Shown here piece after piece: positions 6,893-14,631 of a stretch of DNA of 33,552 nt. Both the position numbers and the translations under genes were made by a program. The notes beneath the pieces are model-generated. The model was not told the origin of the DNA. It did no database searches and saw only the letters and a list, made by a program, of their open reading frames with translations. Location of the stretch: contig CALDNT010000292.1 in the NCBI GenBank assembly GCA_937915145.1, forward strand, positions 1 through 33,552. The letters run 5' to 3'. Source of the DNA: an uncultured Reyranella sp. GTDB lineage: Bacteria > Pseudomonadota > Alphaproteobacteria > Reyranellales > Reyranellaceae. Each line of letters begins with the position of its first letter. The stretch's first letter is position 1.

Positions 6893-8071
6893 TCAGTGCG
6901 CGAGCGACTCGATGGCGGCGTCGACGCCACCCGGGGCGAACGGCACGCCGGCCGTCTTCATCGCGAGCTCGGTGGTGGCAAGGGCGCCCAGTAGCATCGG
7001 CTCGTTGAGATCGCCCATGTGGCCGATGCGGAACACCTTGCCCATCAGCGGCCCCAGCCCGCCGCCCAGCGACAGGTTGAAACGGTCGACCGCGATCTTG
7101 CGCATGCCGTCGGCGCTGACGCCTTCGGGCATGATCACGGCCGTCACCGAATTGGAGAGACGGTCGGCCGCCTGGCCGTATAGCTGCGGGCCCTTGCCGT
7201 CGGCGCCCCAGGCGCGCACCGCCGCGCGCGTCGCTTCGCCCAGGCGGGCATGGCGCGCGAACACGGCATCGAGGCCTTCTTCCTCGAGCATTTTCAGCGA
7301 TTCCTGCAGGCCGAAGAACATGTGCACCGGCGCGGTGCCGATGAATTTCTGCGGCGCGCGGCCATTCATCAGTTCCCAGTTCCAGTAGTGGCGCGGCGCC
7401 TTGTTCTTGCGCGAAACCTCGAGCGCCTTGGCGCTGACCCCGGTCAACGACATGCCGGTCGGCAGCATCAGGCCCTTCTGGCTGCCGCCCACGGTGAGGT
7501 CGATGCCCCAGGCGTCCATCTTGTATTCCATGCTGGCCAGCGAGGAGATCGTGTCGCTGAGCAGCAGAGCGGGGTGCTTGGCTTCGTCCATGGCGCGGCG
7601 GATATCGGCCACCGGCAGCACCATGCCTGTCGCGGTTTCGTTGTGGACGGTGAGCACGGCCTTGATCTCATGCGCCTTGTCCTTGGCCAGGCGCTCGGCA
7701 AGCTTCGCAATGTCGGCGCCTTTGCGCCAGTCGGCCGCGAAGGTCTCGACCTTGATGCCGAGATTGGCCGCCATTTCCGCCCAGCTGATGGAGAAGTAGC
7801 CGGTTTCGACGATCAGCACGGTGTCGCCGGGAGAGAACAGGTTGGCGAGTGCGGCTTCCCAGGCGCCATGGCCGGTGGCGGAATACATGTAAAGCGTCTG
7901 GTCGGTCTTCAGGACGCGCTTCACGCCTGCATGGCAGGCATGCTGGATTGCCAGGAACTCGTCCGACAGGAAGTCGAGGACCGGCCTGTCCATGGCGCGC
8001 AAAACGCGGTCGGGTATGTTGGTTGGGCCGGGATTGTTGAAGAACTGGCGTCCGCGTGGTTTGGCGTTCAC
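6893..8071 (-). CDS. Class V aminotransferase, serine--glyoxylate aminotransferase-like
   Basis: 392 aa PLP enzyme. The N-terminal FFNNPGPTNIPDRVLRAM is the typical opening of alanine/serine-glyoxylate aminotransferases. SATGHGAWEAAL (64-75) binds the cofactor phosphate, HNET is at 143-146, D173 in LLSDTISS pairs with the pyridine nitrogen, and K199 in GGSQKGLMLP is the Schiff-base lysine. Expected reaction: transfer of the amino group from serine or alanine to glyoxylate, linking C2 and C1 metabolism. I place the start at GTG 8071 because TTGGAG precedes it with 7-base spacing; the frame open to 8152 adds a poorly conserved Arg-rich string. It diverges from the class III aminotransferase gene over 98 bp and is followed by the VOC gene. 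Confidence 0.9.
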   Translation of the reverse strand: MNAKPRGRQFFNNPGPTNIPDRVLRAMDRPVLDFLSDEFLAIQHACHAGVKRVLKTDQTLYMYSATGHGAWEAALANLFSPGDTVLIVETGYFSISWAEMAANLGIKVETFAADWRKGADIAKLAERLAKDKAHEIKAVLTVHNETATGMVLPVADIRRAMDEAKHPALLLSDTISSLASMEYKMDAWGIDLTVGGSQKGLMLPTGMSLTGVSAKALEVSRKNKAPRHYWNWELMNGRAPQKFIGTAPVHMFFGLQESLKMLEEEGLDAVFARHARLGEATRAAVRAWGADGKGPQLYGQAADRLSNSVTAVIMPEGVSADGMRKIAVDRFNLSLGGGLGPLMGKVFRIGHMGDLNEPMLLGALATTELAMKTAGVPFAPGGVDAAIESLAH

Positions 8072-8123
8072 GTATGCACTCCAAGCTGAGAAGGGCGGGA
8101 CTCTGGCTGTGGCCCCTTGGCGG

Positions 8124-8140
8124 CGCAAGCGAGGCTTGCG
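8124..8140. promoter_or_regulatory. Perfect inverted repeat between divergent aminotransferase genes
   Basis: CGCAAGC and GCTTGCG, 7 bases each, flank a GAG spacer. The repeat sits in the 98-bp region between starts at 8071 (minus) and 8170 (plus), about 30 bp from the plus start. It could be an operator or an RNA hairpin in the 5' leader of the class III aminotransferase mRNA. No binding protein can be named from sequence. Confidence 0.4.
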
Positions 8141-8169
8141 ATGCTCCGTCATTAGTTATGTGAGGGCTC

Positions 8170-9558
8170 ATGAACGCAGCAGCGCCGACCAATTCCGCGA
8201 TCGTCACCGACTATCGCGCCCGCACCCCGGGTTCCGGCGCCCTGTTCGAGCGGGCCCGCAAGGTGCTGCCGAGCGGCATCACGCACGACGCCCGTTACCT
8301 CGATCCCTACTCGATCCATGTTTCCCGCGCGGTGGGGCCGCGCAAGTGGGATGTCGACGGCAACGAATACGTCGACTATTTCGGCGGTCACGGCGCCATG
8401 CTGCTGGGCCATTCCCATCCGGCCGTAATCGAGGCGGTGAAGCGGCAGATGGATCTCGGCACGCATTATGGATCGAGCCACGAGCTCGAGGTGCGCTGGG
8501 CCGAACTGGTGTGCGAACTGATCCCCTCGGCCGAGAAGGTGCGCTTCACGGCATCGGGCACCGAGGCCTCGCACATGGCGATCCGTCTCGCGCGCGCCTT
8601 CACCGGCAAGGACAAGATCGTGCGGTTCGTCGGCCATTTCCACGGCTGGCACGACAATGTCGCGGCCGGCGCCACATCCAACTACGACGGCTCCGCGGTG
8701 CCGGGCGTGCCGCAAAGCGTGACCGACATGTCGATCCTGATGCCGGCCGACGACGTCGGCCCGGTGGTGAGGCTGCTGGAAAGCCGTGACGACATCGCGG
8801 CGGTCATGTTCGAGCCCTCGGGCGCGTCGTGGGGCCAGGTGCCGTTGCCGCCGGGCTTCATCGAGGCCTTGCGTGAAGTCACGACGCGGCGCGGCGTCGT
8901 CATGTTGATGGACGAGGTCATCACCGGCTTCCGCTGGTCGTCGGGCGGCGCGCAGAAGGCGTTGGGCGTCACTCCCGATCTCTGCATCCTGGCGAAGATC
9001 GTGGCCGGTGGCCTGCCGGGCGGTGCCGTGGCCGGCAAGCGCGACATTCTCGACCAGATCGATCATGCGGCCTCGGCGGCCAAGAAGCGCGACAAGATCG
9101 CCCATCCCGGTACCTACAACGCCAATCCGCTGTCGGCCGCGGCGGCCGTGACGGCGCTTACCCTGCTGCGTGACGAGGACCTCGCCGAGAAGGCCAACCG
9201 CACGGCGGCCGAACTGCGGGCGGCACTGCGCCAGGTCCTGATCGAGGAAAGCGTGTCGTGGGGCATCTATGGCGATTCCTCGACCTTCCTGATCTATCCC
9301 AATCCGACCGGCGAAGACGTCGATCCCGCGACCTTCGATCCGCACAAGTTCGGCTTTGCCAAGCTCAAGGGTGCGCGCTCGGGCCCGCTCACCGGCAAGA
9401 TCCGGATGGGGCTGATGACCTATGGCGTCGACATCATGGGCTCGCCCGGCGGCTTCGTGTCGGCAACGCATGGCGGGGCTGAAATCGAACGCACCGTCCA
9501 CGCCCTGCGTCAGACCGTGCGGGCGCTGAAGGCCGAACGCGAAGTGAAGGTGGCCTAG
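8170..9558 (+). CDS. Class III aminotransferase, glutamate-1-semialdehyde 2,1-aminomutase-like
   Basis: 462 aa PLP-dependent enzyme. Visible: VDYFGGHGAMLLGHSHP (68-84), the phosphate-binding ASGTEAS (128-134), HFHGWHD (156-162), D248 in MDEVITGFR, and K276 in ILAKIVAGGLPGGAVAGK as the cofactor lysine. The layout follows the HemL-like subgroup of class III aminotransferases, but many relatives outside tetrapyrrole synthesis have this sequence pattern. Its neighbour is a lactonase rather than hem genes, so a catabolic aminotransferase or aminomutase is more likely than HemL. The start ATG at 8170 follows GAGGG. Its stop directly abuts the ATG of the SMP-30 gene, indicating one operon. Confidence 0.87.
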   Translation: MNAAAPTNSAIVTDYRARTPGSGALFERARKVLPSGITHDARYLDPYSIHVSRAVGPRKWDVDGNEYVDYFGGHGAMLLGHSHPAVIEAVKRQMDLGTHYGSSHELEVRWAELVCELIPSAEKVRFTASGTEASHMAIRLARAFTGKDKIVRFVGHFHGWHDNVAAGATSNYDGSAVPGVPQSVTDMSILMPADDVGPVVRLLESRDDIAAVMFEPSGASWGQVPLPPGFIEALREVTTRRGVVMLMDEVITGFRWSSGGAQKALGVTPDLCILAKIVAGGLPGGAVAGKRDILDQIDHAASAAKKRDKIAHPGTYNANPLSAAAAVTALTLLRDEDLAEKANRTAAELRAALRQVLIEESVSWGIYGDSSTFLIYPNPTGEDVDPATFDPHKFGFAKLKGARSGPLTGKIRMGLMTYGVDIMGSPGGFVSATHGGAEIERTVHALRQTVRALKAEREVKVA

Positions 9559-10479
9559 ATGTACGGCATGACAAAAGCGGTTCCGGCCGCCGAGTTCACG
9601 CGTCTGCCGGACAAGTTCCGCAAGCCGCGCCGCACTGCGTGGGGCGACGCCAATGCCGTCGGCATGGAACTCGATTCCTTCCTCGAAGGACCGAGTTTCG
9701 ATCGTGCCGGAAATCTCTACGTGACGGATATTCCCTATGGCCGCGTGTTCCGTATCGATCCGGCGGGCGCCTGGACACTGGTCACGGAATACGACGGCTG
9801 GCCGAACGGTCTCAAGATCCACAAGGACGGGCGCATCTTCATCACCGACTACAAGCGCGGCATCGTCCTGCTCGATCCCGCCAACGGCAAGGTGACGCCG
9901 CTGATCGAGACCCGTGGCTCGGAAAGCTTCAAGGGCGTCAACGATCTGTTCTTCGCCGCATCGGGCGATTTGTATTTCACGGACCAGGGCCAAACCGGCC
10001 TGCACGATCCGACCGGGCGCGTGTACCGATACGACACGGCGGGCAAGCTCACCCTGCTGGTGAACACGGTGCCAAGCCCCAATGGTCTGGTCATGAACAA
10101 GGCGGAGTCCGTTCTCTATGTCGGCGTGACGCGCGGCAATGCGGTGTGGCGCCTGCCGCTGATGGCCGACGGCATGGCGAGCAAGGTCGGGTTGTTCATC
10201 CAGATGAGCGGCGGACATGCCGGCCCCGATGGCATGGCGCTCGATTCGGACGGCGGCCTCGTTATCGCCCATCCCAGCACGACCGCCTGGCGTTTCGACG
10301 CACTGGGCCGGCCGACCCATTACGTCGATTGCGGCGACGACATCTACTGCACCAATGTCGCGTTCAGCGGCAATGATCTCTACGTCGTCGTGTCGCGCAC
10401 GAGTCCCAAGGTTGCGGCCGGCACCATCCTCAAGGCGACGATGCCGGTCGGCGGCAAGCCGATGTTCTCACACGCCTGA
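9559..10479 (+). CDS. SMP-30/gluconolactonase-family sugar-lactone lactonase
   Basis: 306 aa six-bladed beta-propeller of the SMP-30/LRE family. Candidate metal ligands are E43 in LEGPSFD, N128 in GVNDLFF, N175 in PSPNGLV and D224 in GPDGMALD, the standard four positions. These enzymes hydrolyse sugar or aldonic lactones with a divalent metal. The ATG at 9559 immediately follows the TAG of the aminotransferase gene; GAAGG inside that gene provides the ribosome site. A second Met is at 9568. The substrate is unknown; the context could be amino-sugar or hydroxy-acid breakdown. The next gene converges after only 13 bp. Confidence 0.87.
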   Translation: MYGMTKAVPAAEFTRLPDKFRKPRRTAWGDANAVGMELDSFLEGPSFDRAGNLYVTDIPYGRVFRIDPAGAWTLVTEYDGWPNGLKIHKDGRIFITDYKRGIVLLDPANGKVTPLIETRGSESFKGVNDLFFAASGDLYFTDQGQTGLHDPTGRVYRYDTAGKLTLLVNTVPSPNGLVMNKAESVLYVGVTRGNAVWRLPLMADGMASKVGLFIQMSGGHAGPDGMALDSDGGLVIAHPSTTAWRFDALGRPTHYVDCGDDIYCTNVAFSGNDLYVVVSRTSPKVAAGTILKATMPVGGKPMFSHA

Positions 10480-10492
10480 TCTGCGCTTGCCC

Positions 10493-10894
10493 CTACCGCT
10501 TGCCCTTGCCGATGTGGGCAATGGCCTCGATCTCGACCAGGATTTCCGGCGCCGCCAGCGCACTCACTTCGACCAGCGTCGAGGCCGGAAAGTCGCCTGT
10601 GAAGAACTCGCGGCGTGCTGCCCAGACCTTGGTGTTGTGTTTGATGTTGGTGACGTAGACGGTGATCTTCACCAAGTCGGCCATCGCGCCGCCGGCTGCT
10701 TCGACCATCCCCTTGATCTTGCCGAAGATCACCTTGGCCTGTTCGTATTCGTCCATGCCGGCGAGCTTCTTGTCGTCGACGCCGCGGCACGTCATGCCCG
10801 AGACGTAGGCGATCCCATCGGACACCAGACAGTTGGACCAGCGCTCCGGCGGCGGCTCGGGCACATCGGGCGACATCACGCGTCGAATGCTCAT
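10493..10894 (-). CDS. Rid (YjgF/YER057c/UK114) family protein lacking the RidA arginine
   Basis: 133 aa, one chorismate-mutase-like Rid domain. Conserved segments: YVSGMTC (30-36), VIFGKIKGMVEAAGG (55-69), VKITVYVTNI (75-84) and the terminal VEIEAIAHIG. The Arg that binds the substrate carboxylate in archetypal RidA (Arg105 of E. coli) is replaced by Ser105 in FPASTLVEV, so 2-aminoacrylate deamination as in RidA is not expected. It belongs to one of the Rid subfamilies of unknown or catabolic role. The start at 10894 is set by a strong GAGGAG six bases upstream. It diverges from the acyl-CoA synthetase gene across 40 bp. Confidence 0.88.
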   Translation of the reverse strand: MSIRRVMSPDVPEPPPERWSNCLVSDGIAYVSGMTCRGVDDKKLAGMDEYEQAKVIFGKIKGMVEAAGGAMADLVKITVYVTNIKHNTKVWAARREFFTGDFPASTLVEVSALAAPEILVEIEAIAHIGKGKR

Positions 10895-10918
10895 GCTTAT
10901 CTCCTCGGTTTCGTTTGC

Positions 10919-10930
10919 CGAGTATACTCG
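10919..10930. promoter_or_regulatory. 12-bp perfect palindrome between divergent Rid and acyl-CoA synthetase genes
   Basis: CGAGTATACTCG is its own reverse complement. It contains TATACT (10923-10928), a good -10 hexamer on the plus strand and also on the minus strand because of the symmetry. On the plus strand the expected start point falls at about the A of the ATG at 10935, and no Shine-Dalgarno precedes that ATG. It may be a promoter core, an operator, or both. Confidence 0.45.
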
Positions 10931-10934
10931 CGGC

Positions 10935-13028
10935 ATGAACGCTCCCAAGCCCCTGTTGACCGCCCTGTTCGAGCCCAAGCGAATTGCCCTGATCGGCGCC
11001 TCGGCCGACGAACGTAAGACAACGTCCCGCCCGCAACGGTTCCTGCGCAAGCACGGTTTTGCCGGCGAGATCCTGCCGGTCAATCCGTCGCGCAGCGAAA
11101 TCATGGGCGAGAAGGCTTACAAGGATCTGGAGTCGATTCCGGGCGAAATCGATCACGCCTACATCCTCCTGAACGGCCCGGCAGCCGTCGAGGCCCTGGC
11201 AGCCTGCGGCCGGCGGGGCGTTAAAGTCGCCTCCATCCTGGCCGGCGGCTTTGCCGATGCCGGTGCGGCAGGTGCCTCGCTGCAGGACGAGCTGGCGCGC
11301 ATCGTGGCCGAAACCGGCATCCGGCTGGTCGGCCCCAACAGCATCGGCACGGTGAGCACCGATCCGCCGGTGGCTCTGACCGCCAACGCGGCGTTTGCCG
11401 TCGACAGGCTGCGCACCGGCCGTTGGGCCGTCGTCAGCCAGAGCGGCAGCCTGATCGGCGCGCTGCTGTCGCGCGCCGACGCGCGTGGCCTGGGGTTTTC
11501 GCGCCTGATCTCGGTCGGCAACGAGGTCGATCTCGCCGTCGGCGAAATCGCCGATCTGCTGGTCGACGATCCCCAGACCGACGCGATCCTGCTGTTCATG
11601 GAGACCTTGCGCGATGGCGAGCGGCTCGCCCACGCGGCGCGGCGCGCCCATGCGGCCGGCAAGCCGGTGATCGCCTACAAGCTTGGCCGGTCACAGATCG
11701 GCCAGGAGCTGGCGAAATCCCACACCGGCGCCATCGCCGGGTCCGATGCGACGTTCGACGCCTTCTGCCGCCGCCACGGCATCGCCCGCGTATCGATGTT
11801 CGAATCGCTGGTCGATGTGCCGGCATTGCTGGTCAACCGGCCTGCGGTACACGGCAGGCGTGTCGCCGTCGCCACCACGACCGGTGGAGGTGCCGCCATG
11901 GTGGTCGACAACATGGCGATGGCCGGTCTCGACATCGCGGGCCCGCCGCAGGCCCTCGTCGACTGGCTGAGCCCGTTCGGCATCGCAGCAGGCGAGGGCA
12001 AGCTGGTCGATCTCACCTTGGCCGGCGCCAAGCCCGAGATCGTGGCCGGCACCATCGAACGGCTGCTGGCCGACGACGGCAACGATGCCGTGATCTTCGT
12101 CGTCGGCTCGTCCGCCCAGTTCAATCCCGAGCTTGCGGTCGAGCCGCTGCTGCGCTTTGCCCATGCCGCCAAGCCTTTTGCCGTGTCGCTGACGCCGGCG
12201 GCGGAAAAGTCCCTGGCGCTGCTGACGGCGGCAGGCGTGCCGGTCTTCCGCCATCCCGAATCCTGTGCCGAGGCGATGGCGGTCTGCCTGCTGCGGCCGC
12301 AGCCGCAGCCCGTGCCAATCCTTGCCGATCCGACCCGGGCATCGCTCGAAGCACTCGCGGCCGGCCATGTGTCGGGGTTCGACGAGCGCCGGGCCGCCGA
12401 TCTCTTCGCCGCGCTCGGCGTGCCGATGGCCAGATCGATGGCCGTCCCCGACGCCAGGCGCGTCGCCGCCGCCGTGACCGAGATCGGTGGGCCGGTGGCG
12501 CTCAAAATCCTGTCGGCCGATATCGCGCACAAGACCGAGGCGGGCGGCGTGGCGCTTGGTCTTGCGGACGGCCAGGCCGCCGCCGTCGCGGCACGCGAGA
12601 TCGAACGGCAAGTCAAGGTCCATGCCCCAGAGGCGAAGCTCGACGGCTTCCTGATCCAGAAGATGGAGCGCGGCCTGGCCGAGGTGATCCTGGGCTTTCG
12701 TCGCGATCCGCTGGTCGGGCCCACGGTCACCGTCGGACTGGGTGGCGTGCTGGCCGAAATCTACAAGGACGCCTCAACGCGGCTCGCGCCGGTGGACGAG
12801 GCCGAGGCGCGGCAGATGATCGGAGAAGTGAAGGGCCTCGCCACGATCCGCGGCTATCGCAACTTGCCGCTGGGCGATGTTGAGGCCCTTGCCAGGGCGA
12901 TCGCGGCCTTCTCGGTGCTCGCACACTCGGCGTTCGCCGACATCACGGAAGCCGAGATCAATCCGCTGCTGGTGAAGCAGAAAGGAGAAGGTGTGGTCGC
13001 CGTCGATGGGTTGGTGGTACTGCGCTAG
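10935..13028 (+). CDS. Acetate--CoA ligase (ADP-forming)-family protein / NDP-forming acyl-CoA synthetase
   Basis: 697 aa with fused alpha and beta parts. Residues ~10-130 form a CoA-binding Rossmann domain (FEPKRIALIGASADERK). Residues ~160-300 are the succinyl-CoA-ligase-like domain (VVSQSGSLIGALLS, ISVGNEVDLAVGEIADLL), with H263 in KSHTGAIAGSD as the phospho-His region. Residues ~480-697 are an ATP-grasp domain (GGPVALKILSADIAHKTEAG; INPLLV near the end). It converts acyl-CoA plus ADP and phosphate to acid plus ATP, or the reverse, on an unknown carboxylate. The ATG at 10935 gives a family-like start (MNAPKPLLTALFEPKR); upstream codons overlap the Rid gene and are not conserved. No Shine-Dalgarno is visible and a TATACT lies 7 bases upstream, so the message may be leaderless. 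Confidence 0.9.
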   Translation: MNAPKPLLTALFEPKRIALIGASADERKTTSRPQRFLRKHGFAGEILPVNPSRSEIMGEKAYKDLESIPGEIDHAYILLNGPAAVEALAACGRRGVKVASILAGGFADAGAAGASLQDELARIVAETGIRLVGPNSIGTVSTDPPVALTANAAFAVDRLRTGRWAVVSQSGSLIGALLSRADARGLGFSRLISVGNEVDLAVGEIADLLVDDPQTDAILLFMETLRDGERLAHAARRAHAAGKPVIAYKLGRSQIGQELAKSHTGAIAGSDATFDAFCRRHGIARVSMFESLVDVPALLVNRPAVHGRRVAVATTTGGGAAMVVDNMAMAGLDIAGPPQALVDWLSPFGIAAGEGKLVDLTLAGAKPEIVAGTIERLLADDGNDAVIFVVGSSAQFNPELAVEPLLRFAHAAKPFAVSLTPAAEKSLALLTAAGVPVFRHPESCAEAMAVCLLRPQPQPVPILADPTRASLEALAAGHVSGFDERRAADLFAALGVPMARSMAVPDARRVAAAVTEIGGPVALKILSADIAHKTEAGGVALGLADGQAAAVAAREIERQVKVHAPEAKLDGFLIQKMERGLAEVILGFRRDPLVGPTVTVGLGGVLAEIYKDASTRLAPVDEAEARQMIGEVKGLATIRGYRNLPLGDVEALARAIAAFSVLAHSAFADITEAEINPLLVKQKGEGVVAVDGLVVLR

Positions 13029-13077
13029 AACCGACGTGATGGCGCCGGGCGCTGTTTGCCGTACTGTGTGACCCGTC

Positions 13078-13749
13078 ATGCGAATCAAGGCCCTTCTGGT
13101 CGTTTCGATCATCCTGCTGGGGATCGTGGGCGTCGCGTTCGCCTGGACCTTTACCGGTCTTGCCGAAGTCGTCACCGCCGAGCGGATACGGGGTCTGCTG
13201 GCTGTTGCCCGGGGCGATCCGTGGGCGCCGGTCCTCGTCCTGGTGGCGTATCTGGTGGCCGGCGTCGTGGCCTTTCCCGTCAATGTGCTGATCCTTGCCA
13301 CGGCGGCGGTTTTCGGGCCTTGGCTCGGCTTCGCCTATTCGACGCTCGGCGTGTTCACCAGCGCCTTCCTGATCTATTTCGTTGGTGCCCATCTCGGAAA
13401 GGCGTCGGTGGCGCGCCTGGCCGGACCGAAGCTGCAGCGTGTACTCGATGCCGTTCGCGAGCGCGGCATCCTGGTTGTCGTGGCCTTCAGGATCGTGCCG
13501 GTCGCGCCGGGCACGGTGGTCAATCTGGCGTTGGGCGCGAGCGGTATCCGGTTCGCCGATTTTGCCATCGGCTCTGTCGTCGGCATGACGCCGGGCTTGT
13601 TGCTCGTTTCCATCATAGGCGACCGCATTGTCGATCTCATAATGGAACCGACCGCCGGTCAGGTGGGCATCGTTGTACTGTGCGCAGCGGCCTACCTCGG
13701 GCTGGTACTCGCCACGCAGGCCTTTCTGTCGCGCCGCCGTCGCCAATAA
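13078..13749 (+). CDS. TVP38/TMEM64 (DedA-superfamily, SNARE-associated) membrane protein
   Basis: 223 aa integral inner-membrane protein. Hydrophobic segments lie at about 5-25, 50-75, 78-105, 130-152, 160-182 and 195-216. The family signatures are FGPWLGFAYSTLG (79-91) and the re-entrant motif FRIVPVAPGTVVN (137-149), whose R138, P141, P144 and N149 are the usual conserved residues. Members of this superfamily are linked to lipid transport or envelope homeostasis; the substrate here is unknown. The ATG at 13078 has no strong ribosome site. It follows the acyl-CoA synthetase by 49 bp on the same strand and converges with phhA. Confidence 0.85.
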   Translation: MRIKALLVVSIILLGIVGVAFAWTFTGLAEVVTAERIRGLLAVARGDPWAPVLVLVAYLVAGVVAFPVNVLILATAAVFGPWLGFAYSTLGVFTSAFLIYFVGAHLGKASVARLAGPKLQRVLDAVRERGILVVVAFRIVPVAPGTVVNLALGASGIRFADFAIGSVVGMTPGLLLVSIIGDRIVDLIMEPTAGQVGIVVLCAAAYLGLVLATQAFLSRRRRQ

Positions 13750-13758
13750 TAGGCGTGG

Positions 13759-13772
13759 CCTGCCGGCGCAGG
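13759..13772. terminator. Possible short bidirectional hairpin between convergent genes
   Basis: CCTGC and GCAGG enclose a CGGC loop in the 24-bp gap between the TVP38 stop (13749) and the phhA stop (13774). The stem is only 5 bp and lacks a T-run, so terminator function is weakly supported. Confidence 0.25.
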
Positions 13773-13773
13773 A

Positions 13774-14520
13774 TCAGTGGCCGCCGGACCGCTCCAGCAG
13801 CTGGCTGAAATCGTCGAGCACGAAATAAGTCGGCTGCAGTCTGTCGATTTCGTAGGGGCTTGCCATGGCCCTTGCCGCGTCGAACGGCAGACGCTCGACG
13901 TCCTTGTCCTCGATGGCGTGTCTGACCTCGGCGGCCGAGGAGAGGATGCCGGCGCCATAGGCCTTCAGGCCCCGCGGCGTGCGGATCAGGCCGAACTCCA
14001 CGGTGAACCAGTAAAGCCGCGCCAATCGATCGATGTTCTCGGCCCCCGCGGCGATGGCACGCCGGCCGTAGGCTTGCATGAAGTCGGCGAACACCGGATT
14101 CGACAGAAGCGGCACGTGGCCGAAAAAATCATGGAACAGGTCCGGCTCAACCAGGTAGTCGACCTCGGCGCGGGTACGGATCCACACCGTCACCGGAAAG
14201 CGGCGATGCGCGAGATGATCGTAGAAGGCCGCGTCGGGGATCAGGCCCGGCACGCCGACAATGCGCCAGCCGGTCATCGGCTCGAGCCTGGCGTTCACCG
14301 CCTCGAAATCCGGGATGGACTCGCCGAGCCCGATCGCCCGCAAGCCATGCAGGAACTCTTCGCAGGCATGCTGCCCGGCAAGCGCGGTCTGGCGGTCGAC
14401 CAGCAGGCGCCACACCGCCTGGTCTTCGGCCGAGTAAAGGCCGGCATGCTGCGGCACGGTCCAGTCCGGCGCCATGCCAACATAGTCGCCGCGGAGGTTG
14501 GCAGTAGGGGCGATGTCCAT
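13774..14520 (-). CDS. phhA: Phenylalanine 4-hydroxylase
   Basis: 248 aa bacterial, single-domain, tetrahydropterin-dependent aromatic amino acid hydroxylase. The iron triad is clear: H130 and H135 in PDLFHDFFGHVPLL, and E175 in YWFTVEFGLI. The N-terminal QHAGLYSAEDQAVW and the GWRIVGVPGLIP segment (84-95) are family landmarks. It hydroxylates phenylalanine to tyrosine, feeding tyrosine degradation. The start at 14520 matches the usual N-terminus, although no Shine-Dalgarno is seen. It diverges from an Lrp/AsnC-family gene with 111 bp between them, an arrangement that predicts control by that regulator. Its stop converges with the TVP38-like gene. Confidence 0.95.
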   Translation of the reverse strand: MDIAPTANLRGDYVGMAPDWTVPQHAGLYSAEDQAVWRLLVDRQTALAGQHACEEFLHGLRAIGLGESIPDFEAVNARLEPMTGWRIVGVPGLIPDAAFYDHLAHRRFPVTVWIRTRAEVDYLVEPDLFHDFFGHVPLLSNPVFADFMQAYGRRAIAAGAENIDRLARLYWFTVEFGLIRTPRGLKAYGAGILSSAAEVRHAIEDKDVERLPFDAARAMASPYEIDRLQPTYFVLDDFSQLLERSGGH

Positions 14521-14590
14521 GCCGACAGTATGAGCGCGGCGGCCGGAGCGAATCCCGGCGAACTTGGGGTGTCTGTCGGCCCGATTTGGG

Positions 14591-14631
14591 GATATTGTCT
14601 ACATATATCTAAATATTTGGAGATATTCTCC
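14591..14631. promoter_or_regulatory. AT-rich nested inverted repeats: candidate Lrp operators over the phhA-lrp promoter
   Basis: In GC-rich DNA this stretch is conspicuously A/T-rich and holds three overlapping dyads. They are GATAT-N9-ATATC (14591-14609), ATATCT-N10-AGATAT (14605-14626, with AAATATTT in its spacer) and GGAGA-N3-TCTCC (14619-14631). The third covers the Shine-Dalgarno GGAG of the lrp gene, which starts at 14632. Lrp/AsnC proteins are known to bind A/T-rich dyads and to regulate their own and divergent genes. Binding by the adjacent regulator is inferred. Confidence 0.6.

Noticed and set aside
8152-10320. A 722-codon open frame on the minus strand
   Set aside because: It lies antisense to the class III aminotransferase and SMP-30 genes, both of which have clear family motifs. 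Its translation is His/Arg/Ala-rich without recognisable domains. It is a shadow of GC-rich codon usage.
13777-14631. Long N-terminal extension in frame with the Lrp gene
   Set aside because: The extension is antisense to phhA and has no family resemblance. A good ribosome-binding site and the standard Lrp N-terminus place the start at 14632.
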